From Methylobacterium sp. E-065 (GTDB taxonomy: Bacteria; Pseudomonadota; Alphaproteobacteria; Rhizobiales; Beijerinckiaceae), in the NCBI RefSeq assembly GCF_022829605.1, contig NZ_JAKSYD010000253.1, positions 62,001-126,000 on the forward strand: DNA of 64,000 nt, given 5' to 3'. Made by a program: the position numbers and the translations under genes. Every line of letters starts with the position of its first letter. Position 1 is the first letter of the stretch. The notes under the pieces were generated by a model that ran no database searches, had not been told where the DNA came from, and saw nothing but the letters and a program-made list of their open reading frames with translations. Shown in pieces: positions 1-8,145 of this stretch.

Positions 1-772
1 GCACCACCAGACGTGCGTCCGGAAATGCGGCATCGACCGCCGCGTCGATCTCGGTGGTGTCCTGCCGGATATGCGCCAGGGTGGCGAAGACGGCCGCGAG
101 GTCGGAGCCGTCCGAGGCGAGCGTCGGCGTCGTAACCGCGAGGCAGGGTCGGCGCAGAGGTGAGTCGGCGTCCGTCCGGAAATCATGGTGGAAGCGCCAC
201 GCCGTCAGGGCGATGCGGACCAGGGCGATCTCCGGATGGTCCGTCGCGCCGAGGAGGCTGCCGAGCGCCGTCTCGGTCGGGAGCAAGTCCTCGCCGAGGG
301 AGCGCTTGCGGCCGTCCCCGTCGCGAACGAAACCGGTGCGCCCGTCGCGGTCGAGGATCACCGCCGCGCGGCCGCGGGTCCGGAGCGTCAGGCGCTCGGC
401 CTTCACCTGTGGCTCGTGCTGGAAAGCCGCGCCGTAGGTTGCCCCGCCGGCCTGCTGCACGAGGCCGATCTCCACCGTGTAGCTGAAATCCTGGGCGATC
501 CCTTCATGGCGCAGGGTGGCGGATAGGCGGATCCGGGCGGCCTCTCCCCGGCGTCGCCGACCGGCCCAGAGAGCCGACTCCATCCCGCCCTCGGCGGCGA
601 GGTCGCGGGTCAGCGTGCCTGTGGCGGCCGCCTGGAGCAGTTCGAGCGCCCTGTAGAGGTTGGTCTTGCCCGTGCCGTTGCCGCCGACGAAAACCGACAG
701 GTCCTCGACCGGGAATCTGATCTGCCGGAGCGACCGGTAACCCGACACCGTGACGTCGCGAACCACCAGCAT
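1..772 (-). CDS. AAA family ATPase, RecF/SMC-like (3' end outside window)
   Basis: This is the first 257 residues of a minus-strand gene that runs off the left edge. It begins MLVVRDVTVSGYRSLRQ, the usual opening of RecF/OLD-like AAA proteins. A Walker A follows near residues 29-37 (GGNGTGKTN). The middle contains strand-rich text such as RLTLRTRGRAAVILDRDG. The Walker B and signature motifs must lie beyond the window. Proteins of this kind are cytosolic ATPases of varied and often unknown role, including DNA repair and defence accessory functions. The start at 772 is the only ATG close to the conserved N-terminus. It lies 15 bases downstream of the polyphosphate kinase stop, so the two are probably co-transcribed. 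The specific subfamily (for example DUF2813-like) cannot be fixed from the visible part. Confidence 0.8.
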   Translation of the reverse strand, partial: MLVVRDVTVSGYRSLRQIRFPVEDLSVFVGGNGTGKTNLYRALELLQAAATGTLTRDLAAEGGMESALWAGRRRRGEAARIRLSATLRHEGIAQDFSYTVEIGLVQQAGGATYGAAFQHEPQVKAERLTLRTRGRAAVILDRDGRTGFVRDGDGRKRSLGEDLLPTETALGSLLGATDHPEIALVRIALTAWRFHHDFRTDADSPLRRPCLAVTTPTLASDGSDLAAVFATLAHIRQDTTEIDAAVDAAFPDARLVV

Positions 773-787
773 GCGGGCTTCCCCGTA

Positions 788-1762
788 TCAGTCCGGGACC
801 GTCAGATCCGCGATGCCCTTTGGGGCCTCCGGGAATCGCGGGTCCATCGCCTCCAGCGTATCCGCGACGGTCCGCGCGATCACGTAGTTGCGGAACCACT
901 TGTGATCGGCCGGCACCACCAGCCACGGGGCCGCGGGCGTCGAGCAGCGGGTGAGCGCATCCGCGAAGGCCTGCTGATAGGCATCCCAGGATTGGCGCTC
1001 AACCAGATCGGCCGGATCGAACTTCCAATGCTTCTCCGGATCGGCGATCCGGGCCTCGAGGCGCTTCTTCTGCTCCGCTTTGGAGATGTGCAGGAAGAAC
1101 TTGAGGATCGTCGTGCCCGATTCGGCGAGCAGGCGCTCGAAATCGTTGATCCGGCCGTAGCGGCTCTCCCAGACCGCATTCGGCACGAGGCCCTTCACGC
1201 GCACCACCAGCACGTCCTCGTAATGGCTGCGGTTGAACACGCCGATCATGCCGCGCGCCGGCGTCCGGGCATGGTAGCGCCACAGGAAATCGTGAGCGCG
1301 CTCGTCGCTCGACGGAACCTTGAACGAGGTGACGGCGCAGCCCTGCGGGTTCACGCCTTTGAGCACAGACCGGATTGTCCCGTCCTTGCCGCCGGTGTCG
1401 ATCGCCTGGAAAACCAGCAGCAGGCTGCGCGCGTGTTCGGCGTAAAGTCGTTCCTGGAGGGCATCGATGCGCGCCCGTTCGTTTGCCAGCGCGTCCTTCG
1501 CCCAGTCCTTGTCGAGGCCGCCATCGGCACGCGGGTCCACGGCCTGGAGGTCGAAGGGCGCACCCGGCTCGACCGTGACGATTCCCGGGGCCGCGCGGGC
1601 GGAAACCGGGGCATGTCCGCCCGTCATGGTCGGCGCAGTGTCCGCGACGGCGCCGGCCCAGCGGGCCGTCGAGGGTCGGGCCGATCCGTGCAGGTCGGCG
1701 CTGTCTGTCACAGCGTCCTCGTGCTTCTGGCCGCGATGATGCTTGCCGTGCTTCTTCGACAT
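788..1762 (-). CDS. ppk2: PPK2-family polyphosphate kinase
   Basis: The gene encodes about 324 residues of the PPK2 family, P-loop enzymes that move phosphate between inorganic polyphosphate and nucleoside mono- or diphosphates. Visible motifs are the Walker A-like FQAIDTGGKDGTIRSVL, the Walker B region GVFNRSHYEDVLVVRV and the lid segment ESRYGRINDFERLL. The C-terminal DHKWFRNYVIARTV block is also typical of the family. The N-terminus from the chosen ATG (MSKKHGKHHRGQK) is a basic, histidine-rich tail of about 70 residues before the kinase core. A longer reading to 1870 would overlap the divergent phosphatase gene, so 1762 is preferred. The nucleotide preference (AMP, ADP or both) cannot be read reliably here. 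It sits divergently from the histidine phosphatase, two genes before a peptide synthetase. Confidence 0.9.
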   Translation of the reverse strand: MSKKHGKHHRGQKHEDAVTDSADLHGSARPSTARWAGAVADTAPTMTGGHAPVSARAAPGIVTVEPGAPFDLQAVDPRADGGLDKDWAKDALANERARIDALQERLYAEHARSLLLVFQAIDTGGKDGTIRSVLKGVNPQGCAVTSFKVPSSDERAHDFLWRYHARTPARGMIGVFNRSHYEDVLVVRVKGLVPNAVWESRYGRINDFERLLAESGTTILKFFLHISKAEQKKRLEARIADPEKHWKFDPADLVERQSWDAYQQAFADALTRCSTPAAPWLVVPADHKWFRNYVIARTVADTLEAMDPRFPEAPKGIADLTVPD

Positions 1763-1859
1763 GAGGCAGGACCTGTTTCCGGGTGTTGCCGACCGTCGGC
1801 GAAAACGGGTTGGCGCTCCGAGCCGTTCCGAGTGCCGGCGCAGGACGGGGTTGAGACGG

Positions 1860-2447
1860 TTGGTCAGCATCTACTTCATCCGCCACGGCCAGACCGACTG
1901 GAACGCCGAGGGGCGCCTCCAGGGCGGCCGCGACATCGATCTGAACGCGCATGGGGAGAGCCAAGCCGCCGCCGTCGCGGAGCGCATCGCCGCCGCGGCG
2001 GGTCCGGGGCTGGCCGACGCGGACTTCGTGGCCAGCCCGCTCAAGCGGACCCGGCGGACCATGGAAATCCTGCGGACGCAACTCGGCCTGCCGCCGGACG
2101 CCTACCGGACGGATCCGCGGCTGCGCGAGATCAGCTTCGGGAGCTGGGAGGGCTCGACCTGGGCGGAGATCCGGCGCCGGGATCCGGCCGGCGCCGCAGG
2201 CCGCGATCGGGATCGCTGGCACCACCGCCCGCCCGGTATTGGCGGCGAGAGCTACGCGGCTTTGGTCGAGCGTGTCGGGCCGCTGCTCACGGAGTTGGAG
2301 CGGGACACGGTCATCGTCGCCCATGGCGGCGTCGCGCGGGCGGCGCTGGTTTCGCTCGGGCATCTCGATATCTACACCGCGCCCCGGCTCGGCATCCGTC
2401 AGGGCGAAGTGTTGATTCTGGAGCGCAGTGGTTGGCGCTGGGCTTGA
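1860..2447 (+). CDS. Histidine phosphatase (phosphoglycerate mutase-like) family protein
   Basis: A cytosolic protein of about 195 residues in the histidine phosphatase superfamily. The catalytic signature FIRHGQTDWN lies at the very N-terminus, with the phospho-acceptor histidine in RHG. The second conserved histidine is in VIVAHGGVARAAL near residue 155. The arginine-rich SPLKRTRRTMEIL and the acid-containing REISFGSWEG segment complete the usual active site. No ATG lies near the conserved N-terminus, so a TTG start at 1860 (TTG GTC AGC) is the likely start. A longer in-frame reading to 1743 adds only unconserved arginine-rich sequence and overlaps ppk2. Substrate is unknown; relatives include cobalamin phosphatases and broad phosphomonoesterases. 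It reads toward the peptide synthetase gene with a gap of about 110 bases. Confidence 0.85.
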   Translation: MVSIYFIRHGQTDWNAEGRLQGGRDIDLNAHGESQAAAVAERIAAAAGPGLADADFVASPLKRTRRTMEILRTQLGLPPDAYRTDPRLREISFGSWEGSTWAEIRRRDPAGAAGRDRDRWHHRPPGIGGESYAALVERVGPLLTELERDTVIVAHGGVARAALVSLGHLDIYTAPRLGIRQGEVLILERSGWRWA

Positions 2448-2558
2448 TCACGTGCGCGGGCGCAGTGCAAAGCCGCCTCGATAACGGCATGATCGGTGGG
2501 CTATAGGGCGGCTGCCACGGGAGGCGCCGACCTCAGCGGCCGGCCAGCGGAGCAGCGG

Positions 2559-5500
2559 ATGAGTGACGTCGCCGAGAAGACCCGGCCCGGACCGGCTGCC
2601 GGGGACGGCGGACGTCACGATGCCGGCGCGGCCGTCCTGCGGGGCGCGCAAAGGCCCGACCTGATCCGCGACGAGGTGCTGGCCGAGATTTTTTGGGACT
2701 CGGCCCGGTCCCGGCCCGACCATCCCTGCCTCGTGGACGGGGCGAACGTGGCGGCGGGCGGCGTCCATCCACATCTGACCTACGCCGAGGTCGCGGCCCG
2801 CGCCGGCCGGATCGCCGCCGGGCTAAGCCATCGCGGCATCGGGCCGGGGGACGTGGTCGGCCTCTGGATGGCCCGGGGCCCTGAACTGCTGGTGACGCAG
2901 ATCGGCATCACGATGTCGGGCGCCGCTTGGCTGCCTTTCGACGCCGAGGCGCCCGCCGACCGGGTCGGCGTGTGCCTGACGGATGCCGCCGCCAAGGCGC
3001 TCCTCATCTCGCCGGCGCTCAAGCCGGCCGCGCCCGATGTCGCGCCAGTGCTGACACCGGCCGATCTCGACGCCGCCACCCCGGCCGATGCGCCAGTGCC
3101 CGATCTCCGCGCGCTCGGCCTGACACCGGAGCACCCCGCCTACCTGATCTACACCTCCGGCTCGACCGGCGTGCCGAAGGGCATCGTCATCAGCCACGCC
3201 AACATCTGCCACTTCCTGCGCTCCGGGAACGCGCTCTACGGGATGCGCCCCGACGATGTGGTGTTCCAGGGGGCCTCGGTCGCCTTCGACCTTTCGATGG
3301 AGGAGATCTGGGTCCCGTACCTCGTCGGCGCGACGCTGTTCGTGGCAAGCCCCGCGATGATGGGCGACTTGGAATCGCTGCCCGGCATCCTGGAGGCCGA
3401 GCGCATCACGGTGCTCGACACCGTGCCGACCCTGCTGGCGATGATCTCCGGCGACCTGCCGACCGTGCGCCTCGTCCTGCTGGGCGGCGAAGCCCTGCCG
3501 GAGCCGCTGGTGGCGCGCTGGGCCACGGGCACGCGCCAGCTGTTCAACACCTATGGGCCGACCGAGGCGACGGTTGTGGCCACCGCCGCCGAGATGCGGC
3601 CCGGCGAGCCGGTCACCATCGGCGGGCCGATCCCGAATTACTCCGTCTACGTGGCGGGCGAGGATCTGGGCCTTCTAGGCTACGACCAACAGGGCGAGTT
3701 GCTGATCGGCGGTCCCGGCGTCGCCCGCGGCTACCTCGCGCGGCCCGAGCTGACGGCTGAAAAGTTCATCGCTAACCCGTTCGCGTCGGACGGGACCGAT
3801 CCGGTGCTCTACCGCTCGGGCGATGCGGTCTCCCTCGATGCCGCCGGGCGGATCGTGTTCCACGGCCGCATCGACGATCAGGTGAAGATCCGCGGCTTCC
3901 GCGTCGAGCTTGGCGAGATCGAGGCGCGGATCCGCAGCGTGCCCGACATCAACCAGGCCGCCGTGGTGCTCCGGCAGGATGACGGCGTCGATCGTCTGGT
4001 CGCCTTCCTGATCCCCGAGCGCGGACAGACCATCGATACCGCTGCCCTGCGCAAGACGCTGGCCGGCCAGATGCCGCCCTACATGGTCCCGGGCCATTTC
4101 GAGGTGACCGAGACGCTGCCGCGACTCACCTCCGGCAAGGTCGATCGCAAGGCCCTCAAGATCGCCCCGCTCACCGTGGTGGCGGCCGATGGCGAGCAGG
4201 AGCCGCCCGCCAACGAGACCGAGGCTGCCCTCGTCGCTGCCGCCAAGCAGATCTTCGGCAACCAGCCCATCCCGCTGGAGGGCGACTTCTTCGCCGATCT
4301 CGGCGGCCATTCGTTACTGGCCGCCCGCTTCGTCTCGGCGGTGCGCGAGAACCCGCCGCTGGCGGGCATCACCCTGCCGGACGTCTATTCCCTGCGCACG
4401 ATGCGGGCGATGGCCGACGCACTGATCACCCGCACCGGCGGCATGGGCGCAGCGGCTGCAATCCGCGACCTCAGCTTCGAGCCGCCCCCGCTGCTGCGCC
4501 GGGCGCTGTGCGGCCTCGCGCAACTGGTCGCGCTGCCCATGGTGATCGCGCTTTTCACCGCGCAGTGGCTCGGCATGTTCGTGACCTATCTGCTGCTTAC
4601 CGGCGGGGGTTTGAGCTTCTTCGCCGAGCTCGGGGTGTTGCTCCTCGTCTACGTGGCGATCAACGGCGTGACCGCCGTGATCGCCGTGGCCGGCAAGTGG
4701 TTGATCCTGGGCCGGACCAAGCCCGGCCGCTATCCGCTCTGGGGGGTGTATTACTTCCGCTGGTGGCTGACGCAGCGGCTGGCGGCCCTCGTTCACGTGA
4801 AGTGGCTCCAGGGCTCGCCGGCCATCGCGATCTACCTGCGCCTGATGGGCGCGAAGATCGGCCACGACACCCTGATCTCGGACATCGAAGTCGGCGCCCC
4901 CGACCTCCTGAGCATCGGCGACGGCGCGTCACTGGGCGGGCGTCTCGTCATCGCCAATGCCGAGATCGTCGGCAACGAGCTGGTCATCGGCCCGGTGGCG
5001 ATCGGCGCCGACGCGGCAGTGGGTACCTCCTGCGTGATCAGCCACGACACCGTGATCGGCCCGCAGGCGGAGATCGCCGACCTCACCACGATCCCGACCG
5101 GCTCGCGGGTCGGGGCCGCGGAAATCTGGGACGGGTCCCCCGGGCGCAAGGTCGGGATGGCGGATCCGGCCGCACTGCCCGCGTCCGCAGAGGCCTCCTG
5201 GCGACGCAGGGCCGGCTTCATGGCCGCCTACACGCTGCTGCTCGCCGTGATCCCCGCGGTCGGCCTGCTGCCGATCTTCCCGGCCTTCTTTATCTTCGAC
5301 CAGATCTCAGACTCGCTGTCCGACATGACGGACGTCGATTATCACTGGTACCTGCCGATCCTTACATGGCCGACCGCCATGCTGATGACCGCCGGCACGG
5401 TGCTGCTGATTGCTGGTATCCGCTGGGTCCTGCTGCCCCGGACCAGTTCCGGCACCTACTCCATTCACTCGCTGTTCTATCTGCGGAAATGGTCGCTGGC

Positions 5501-6629
5501 GCTCGCCGTCGAGGTGACGCTGGAGACGCTCTCGTCGCTGTTCGCCACCGTCTACATGCGCGCGTGGTACCGGCTGATGGGCGCGCGGATGGGCTATGGC
5601 GCCGAGATCTCCACGAATCTGGGCGGGCGCTACGACCTCGCCGATATCGGGGCGAAGAACTTCGTGGCCGACGAAGTGGTGTACGGCGAGGAGGAGATCC
5701 GGCGCGGCTGGATGCACCTGGAGCCGACCAAGACAGGGGCGCGGGTGTTCGTCGGCAACGACGCCGTGGTGCCACCGGGCGCGGTGATCCCGGACGACGT
5801 GTTGATCGGCATCAAGTCGAAGCCGCCGGCCAACGACGCCATGAGCCCGGGCGAAACGTGGTTCGGCTCGCCGCCGATCCGGCTGCCGGCCCGCCAGAAG
5901 GTCGATCTCGGCTCCAACGCCCAGACCTACGAGCCGGGGCTGTGGCCGAAGGTCCGGCGCGGCGTGTTCGAGGCGTTCGCGACCTCGTTCTCGCCGATGC
6001 TCTACATCACGCTCGCGATCACGGTGATCGACTGGTATTTCTACCCGGCGATCCTCGACAAGGATTGGTGGGGGCTGGCCATCAGCTTCGTCACGGCGAG
6101 CGTCGCCATCGCGCTGATCCAGTCCTCGGCGGTCATCGCGATGAAGTGGCTGCTGATGGGCGTCTACAAGCCCGGCATGCAGCCGATGTGGTCGTGGTGG
6201 GCGATGCGCACCGAGGCGATCGCGGTGGCCTATTGGGGACTCGCCGGAAAGGTACTGCTGGAGCATCTCCAGGGCACACCGTTCCTGCCCTGGGTGCTGC
6301 GCCTGTTCGGTGTGAAGGTCGGACAGGGCGTGTGCATGCTGACCACCGACATCACCGAGTTCGACTGCGTGACGATCGGCGACTACGCCACGATCAACCG
6401 GGTCTCGGCGCTCCAGACGCACCTCTACGAGGACCGGATCATGAAGATCGGCCGGGTGGTCGTGGGCAAGGGCGTCTCGGTCGGCGCCTTCTCGACGGTG
6501 TTGTACGACACCAAGGTCGGCGACTACGCGCGGCTGCGCCCGCTCACCATCGTGATGAAGGGCGAGTCGATCCCCGGCAACACCGAGTGGGAAGGCGCCC
6601 CCGCGGTCCCGGTGATCCACGCCGCCTGA
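2559..6629 (+). CDS. Pls/PosA-like single-module peptide synthetase (A-T-membrane/beta-helix)
   Basis: The 1356-residue protein starts with an adenylation domain (about residues 40-545). It carries A3 YLIYTSGSTGVPKG, A5 NTYGPTEATV, A7/A8 LYRSGDAVSL and VKIRGFRVELGEIE, and A10 LTSGKVDRKAL. A thiolation domain follows, with the phosphopantetheine serine at about residue 585 (LGGHSLLAARF). The rest, about 640-1356, contains three consecutive units of two or more membrane helices followed by hexapeptide left-handed beta-helix repeats. There is no classical condensation or thioesterase domain. This is the architecture of the Pls/PosA family, whose founder makes epsilon-poly-L-lysine in Streptomyces. 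By hand alignment to GrsA the pocket reads D244, L, E248, D287, L, G, T, V, V, with the A10 lysine; the acidic pair suggests a basic amino acid. ATG at 2559 is preferred over an upstream GTG at 2496 because it follows an AGCGGAGC-type ribosome site. Confidence 0.9.
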   Translation: MSDVAEKTRPGPAAGDGGRHDAGAAVLRGAQRPDLIRDEVLAEIFWDSARSRPDHPCLVDGANVAAGGVHPHLTYAEVAARAGRIAAGLSHRGIGPGDVVGLWMARGPELLVTQIGITMSGAAWLPFDAEAPADRVGVCLTDAAAKALLISPALKPAAPDVAPVLTPADLDAATPADAPVPDLRALGLTPEHPAYLIYTSGSTGVPKGIVISHANICHFLRSGNALYGMRPDDVVFQGASVAFDLSMEEIWVPYLVGATLFVASPAMMGDLESLPGILEAERITVLDTVPTLLAMISGDLPTVRLVLLGGEALPEPLVARWATGTRQLFNTYGPTEATVVATAAEMRPGEPVTIGGPIPNYSVYVAGEDLGLLGYDQQGELLIGGPGVARGYLARPELTAEKFIANPFASDGTDPVLYRSGDAVSLDAAGRIVFHGRIDDQVKIRGFRVELGEIEARIRSVPDINQAAVVLRQDDGVDRLVAFLIPERGQTIDTAALRKTLAGQMPPYMVPGHFEVTETLPRLTSGKVDRKALKIAPLTVVAADGEQEPPANETEAALVAAAKQIFGNQPIPLEGDFFADLGGHSLLAARFVSAVRENPPLAGITLPDVYSLRTMRAMADALITRTGGMGAAAAIRDLSFEPPPLLRRALCGLAQLVALPMVIALFTAQWLGMFVTYLLLTGGGLSFFAELGVLLLVYVAINGVTAVIAVAGKWLILGRTKPGRYPLWGVYYFRWWLTQRLAALVHVKWLQGSPAIAIYLRLMGAKIGHDTLISDIEVGAPDLLSIGDGASLGGRLVIANAEIVGNELVIGPVAIGADAAVGTSCVISHDTVIGPQAEIADLTTIPTGSRVGAAEIWDGSPGRKVGMADPAALPASAEASWRRRAGFMAAYTLLLAVIPAVGLLPIFPAFFIFDQISDSLSDMTDVDYHWYLPILTWPTAMLMTAGTVLLIAGIRWVLLPRTSSGTYSIHSLFYLRKWSLALAVEVTLETLSSLFATVYMRAWYRLMGARMGYGAEISTNLGGRYDLADIGAKNFVADEVVYGEEEIRRGWMHLEPTKTGARVFVGNDAVVPPGAVIPDDVLIGIKSKPPANDAMSPGETWFGSPPIRLPARQKVDLGSNAQTYEPGLWPKVRRGVFEAFATSFSPMLYITLAITVIDWYFYPAILDKDWWGLAISFVTASVAIALIQSSAVIAMKWLLMGVYKPGMQPMWSWWAMRTEAIAVAYWGLAGKVLLEHLQGTPFLPWVLRLFGVKVGQGVCMLTTDITEFDCVTIGDYATINRVSALQTHLYEDRIMKIGRVVVGKGVSVGAFSTVLYDTKVGDYARLRPLTIVMKGESIPGNTEWEGAPAVPVIHAA

Positions 6630-6968
6630 ACGCGGAGACGGACCCGATCCTGATGCGGTCGGGTCCGGCACGCTGCCGCGTGGCTGCACGCGCCCGTGCC
6701 GAACCTGCCTGCACTCCCGAGCCGCGCACTCGGGCCACGAATCGCCGACCTCGCCGCGCCTCGGCAGGAGCGAGGCTCGGCAGCCGCGTCTTTGTTCAAT
6801 AGAGAACCGTTCTGTTACCGCGGTCCGGCGGATTTCAGCGCCGATATAGCGCTTTGAAGTAGATGAATCTCTAACGATAGCTGTATATACTGATTCGTCG
6901 GCGCGCGTGTGCAGTCGCGCCCGGTCGGCATCATGTGCCGCGTCCAGGCAGGAGATCGATGGTCGGCC
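6630..6968. other. Intergenic region upstream of the diguanylate cyclase
   Basis: These 339 bases hold no convincing gene. The first half is GC-rich with short inverted repeats but no uridine-rich terminator tail. The second half (about 6795-6900) is noticeably AT-rich. It includes TATATACT near 6885-6895, which could be a -10 region for the downstream GGDEF gene. The start of that gene could lie inside this region, because in-frame GTG 6909 and ATG 6933 are open. Confidence 0.4.
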
Positions 6969-8126
6969 GTGCACCTTGATCCCGCCACCCTGCTGATCGT
7001 CAGTGCTGCGATCGCCTTGCTGGTGGGCGCGCTGTTCCTGACCTCATGGCGACAGGCGCCCGAAGAGCGGTCGCTCGCCTTCTGGGGCGCGGCGCATCTC
7101 GTCGGGGCGGCCGGAAGCGCCGGGCTCGCTTTGAGGGGCCAGATCCCGGATCTGCTCTCGATCGGGTTGGCCAATGCCGTGGTGCTGGCCGCCTACGGTC
7201 TGATCTGGTGCGGCGTTCGCGCGTTCGAGAAGCGTCGTCCGAGCCTGGGGTTCGCCCTGGCGGGCGCGCTCGTCTGGTGCGCGCTATGTCTCGTCCCGGC
7301 TTTCTATGCCTCGATCGCGCTGCGCATCGTCTACGCCTCCGCGGTCGCCACCCTCTATTGCGGTGCCGCGGCTGTGGAGCTCTGGCGCGGCCGCTCGGAG
7401 CGGCTCGCCTCCCGGTACGCAGCCGGTGCCGTCCTGGCCCTGCACGGGGCCTTCTACTTCGTGCGGATCCCCGCGACGCTGCTCGCGCCGCCGCTGATCG
7501 GGCCGAACCCGCTGGCTTCGCCCTGGGTGGCGATCCTGTGCTTCGTGACCATGCTGTTCTCGATCGCCTCGGCCTTCACCGTCATGGCGCTCGTGAAGGA
7601 GCGGGCCGAGCGGGAGCAGCGCATCGCCGCCTCCACCGACGCGCTCACCGGCGTGCGCAACCGCCGCGCCTTCGTGGAGGGCGCCGAGGCTGCGCTCGGC
7701 GCAGACGAGGACGGGGCGCTCCTCCTGTTCGATCTCGACCGGTTCAAGGCCGTCAACGACGTCCACGGCCACGCGGTCGGGGATGCAGTCCTGGTGGCGT
7801 TCTGCGCCATGGCCGGGTCCTTGCTGCCGCGGCATGCGCTGCTGGGGCGACTGGGCGGCGAGGAGTTCGTTTGCTTCCTGCCGGAGGCTTCGGCCGCGGA
7901 GGCCCTGGCCCGGGCCGAGGAACTGCGCCGGGCCTTTGCCGGCCTCCGCGTGCCCGAGCTTCCGGACCTGCGCGTCAGTGTCAGCATCGGCATTGCCCAG
8001 ACCCGGGACGGAATCGGGTTCGACGCGCTGATGCGGCGGGCGGATGCCGCGCTCTATACCGCCAAGAATGGTGGCCGCGACCGGGTGGCCGTGGCCGCCG
8101 AGGGCGCCGCTGCCCAGGCCGCGTGA
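6969..8126 (+). CDS. Membrane-bound diguanylate cyclase (GGDEF)
   Basis: The N-terminal half (about residues 5-215) is a chain of six or seven hydrophobic segments. The C-terminal half (about 225-375) is a GGDEF domain. The active-site loop reads RLGGEEF, a catalytically competent GGEEF variant. The preceding LFDLDRFKAVNDVHGH gives the metal and GTP-binding residues, and ADAALYTAKNGGRDRV closes the domain. No RxxD inhibitory site is evident five residues before the loop (the text is ALLGRLGGEEF). The predicted role is synthesis of cyclic di-GMP at the inner membrane in response to an unknown signal, affecting the motile/sessile choice. The start is uncertain: GTG 6969 places the first helix directly at the N-terminus (VHLDPATLLIV), whereas GTG 6909 or ATG 6933 add an unconserved leader. 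Confidence 0.88.
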   Translation: MHLDPATLLIVSAAIALLVGALFLTSWRQAPEERSLAFWGAAHLVGAAGSAGLALRGQIPDLLSIGLANAVVLAAYGLIWCGVRAFEKRRPSLGFALAGALVWCALCLVPAFYASIALRIVYASAVATLYCGAAAVELWRGRSERLASRYAAGAVLALHGAFYFVRIPATLLAPPLIGPNPLASPWVAILCFVTMLFSIASAFTVMALVKERAEREQRIAASTDALTGVRNRRAFVEGAEAALGADEDGALLLFDLDRFKAVNDVHGHAVGDAVLVAFCAMAGSLLPRHALLGRLGGEEFVCFLPEASAAEALARAEELRRAFAGLRVPELPDLRVSVSIGIAQTRDGIGFDALMRRADAALYTAKNGGRDRVAVAAEGAAAQAA

Positions 8127-8145
8127 GCCCGGCGAGGCCGTCCGC

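Noticed and set aside
902..2506. 534-codon plus-strand frame opposite ppk2 and across the phosphatase gene
   Set aside because: Antisense to conserved PPK2 motifs; its own translation matches nothing.
6716..6734. CCCGAG / CTCGGG hairpin after the peptide synthetase gene
   Set aside because: Short six-pair stem in GC-rich DNA without a uridine run.
4508..6802. 764-codon open frame within the peptide synthetase gene in another frame
   Set aside because: It is a GC-skew shadow: arginine/glycine/proline-rich with no recognisable motif, fully inside a well-conserved gene.
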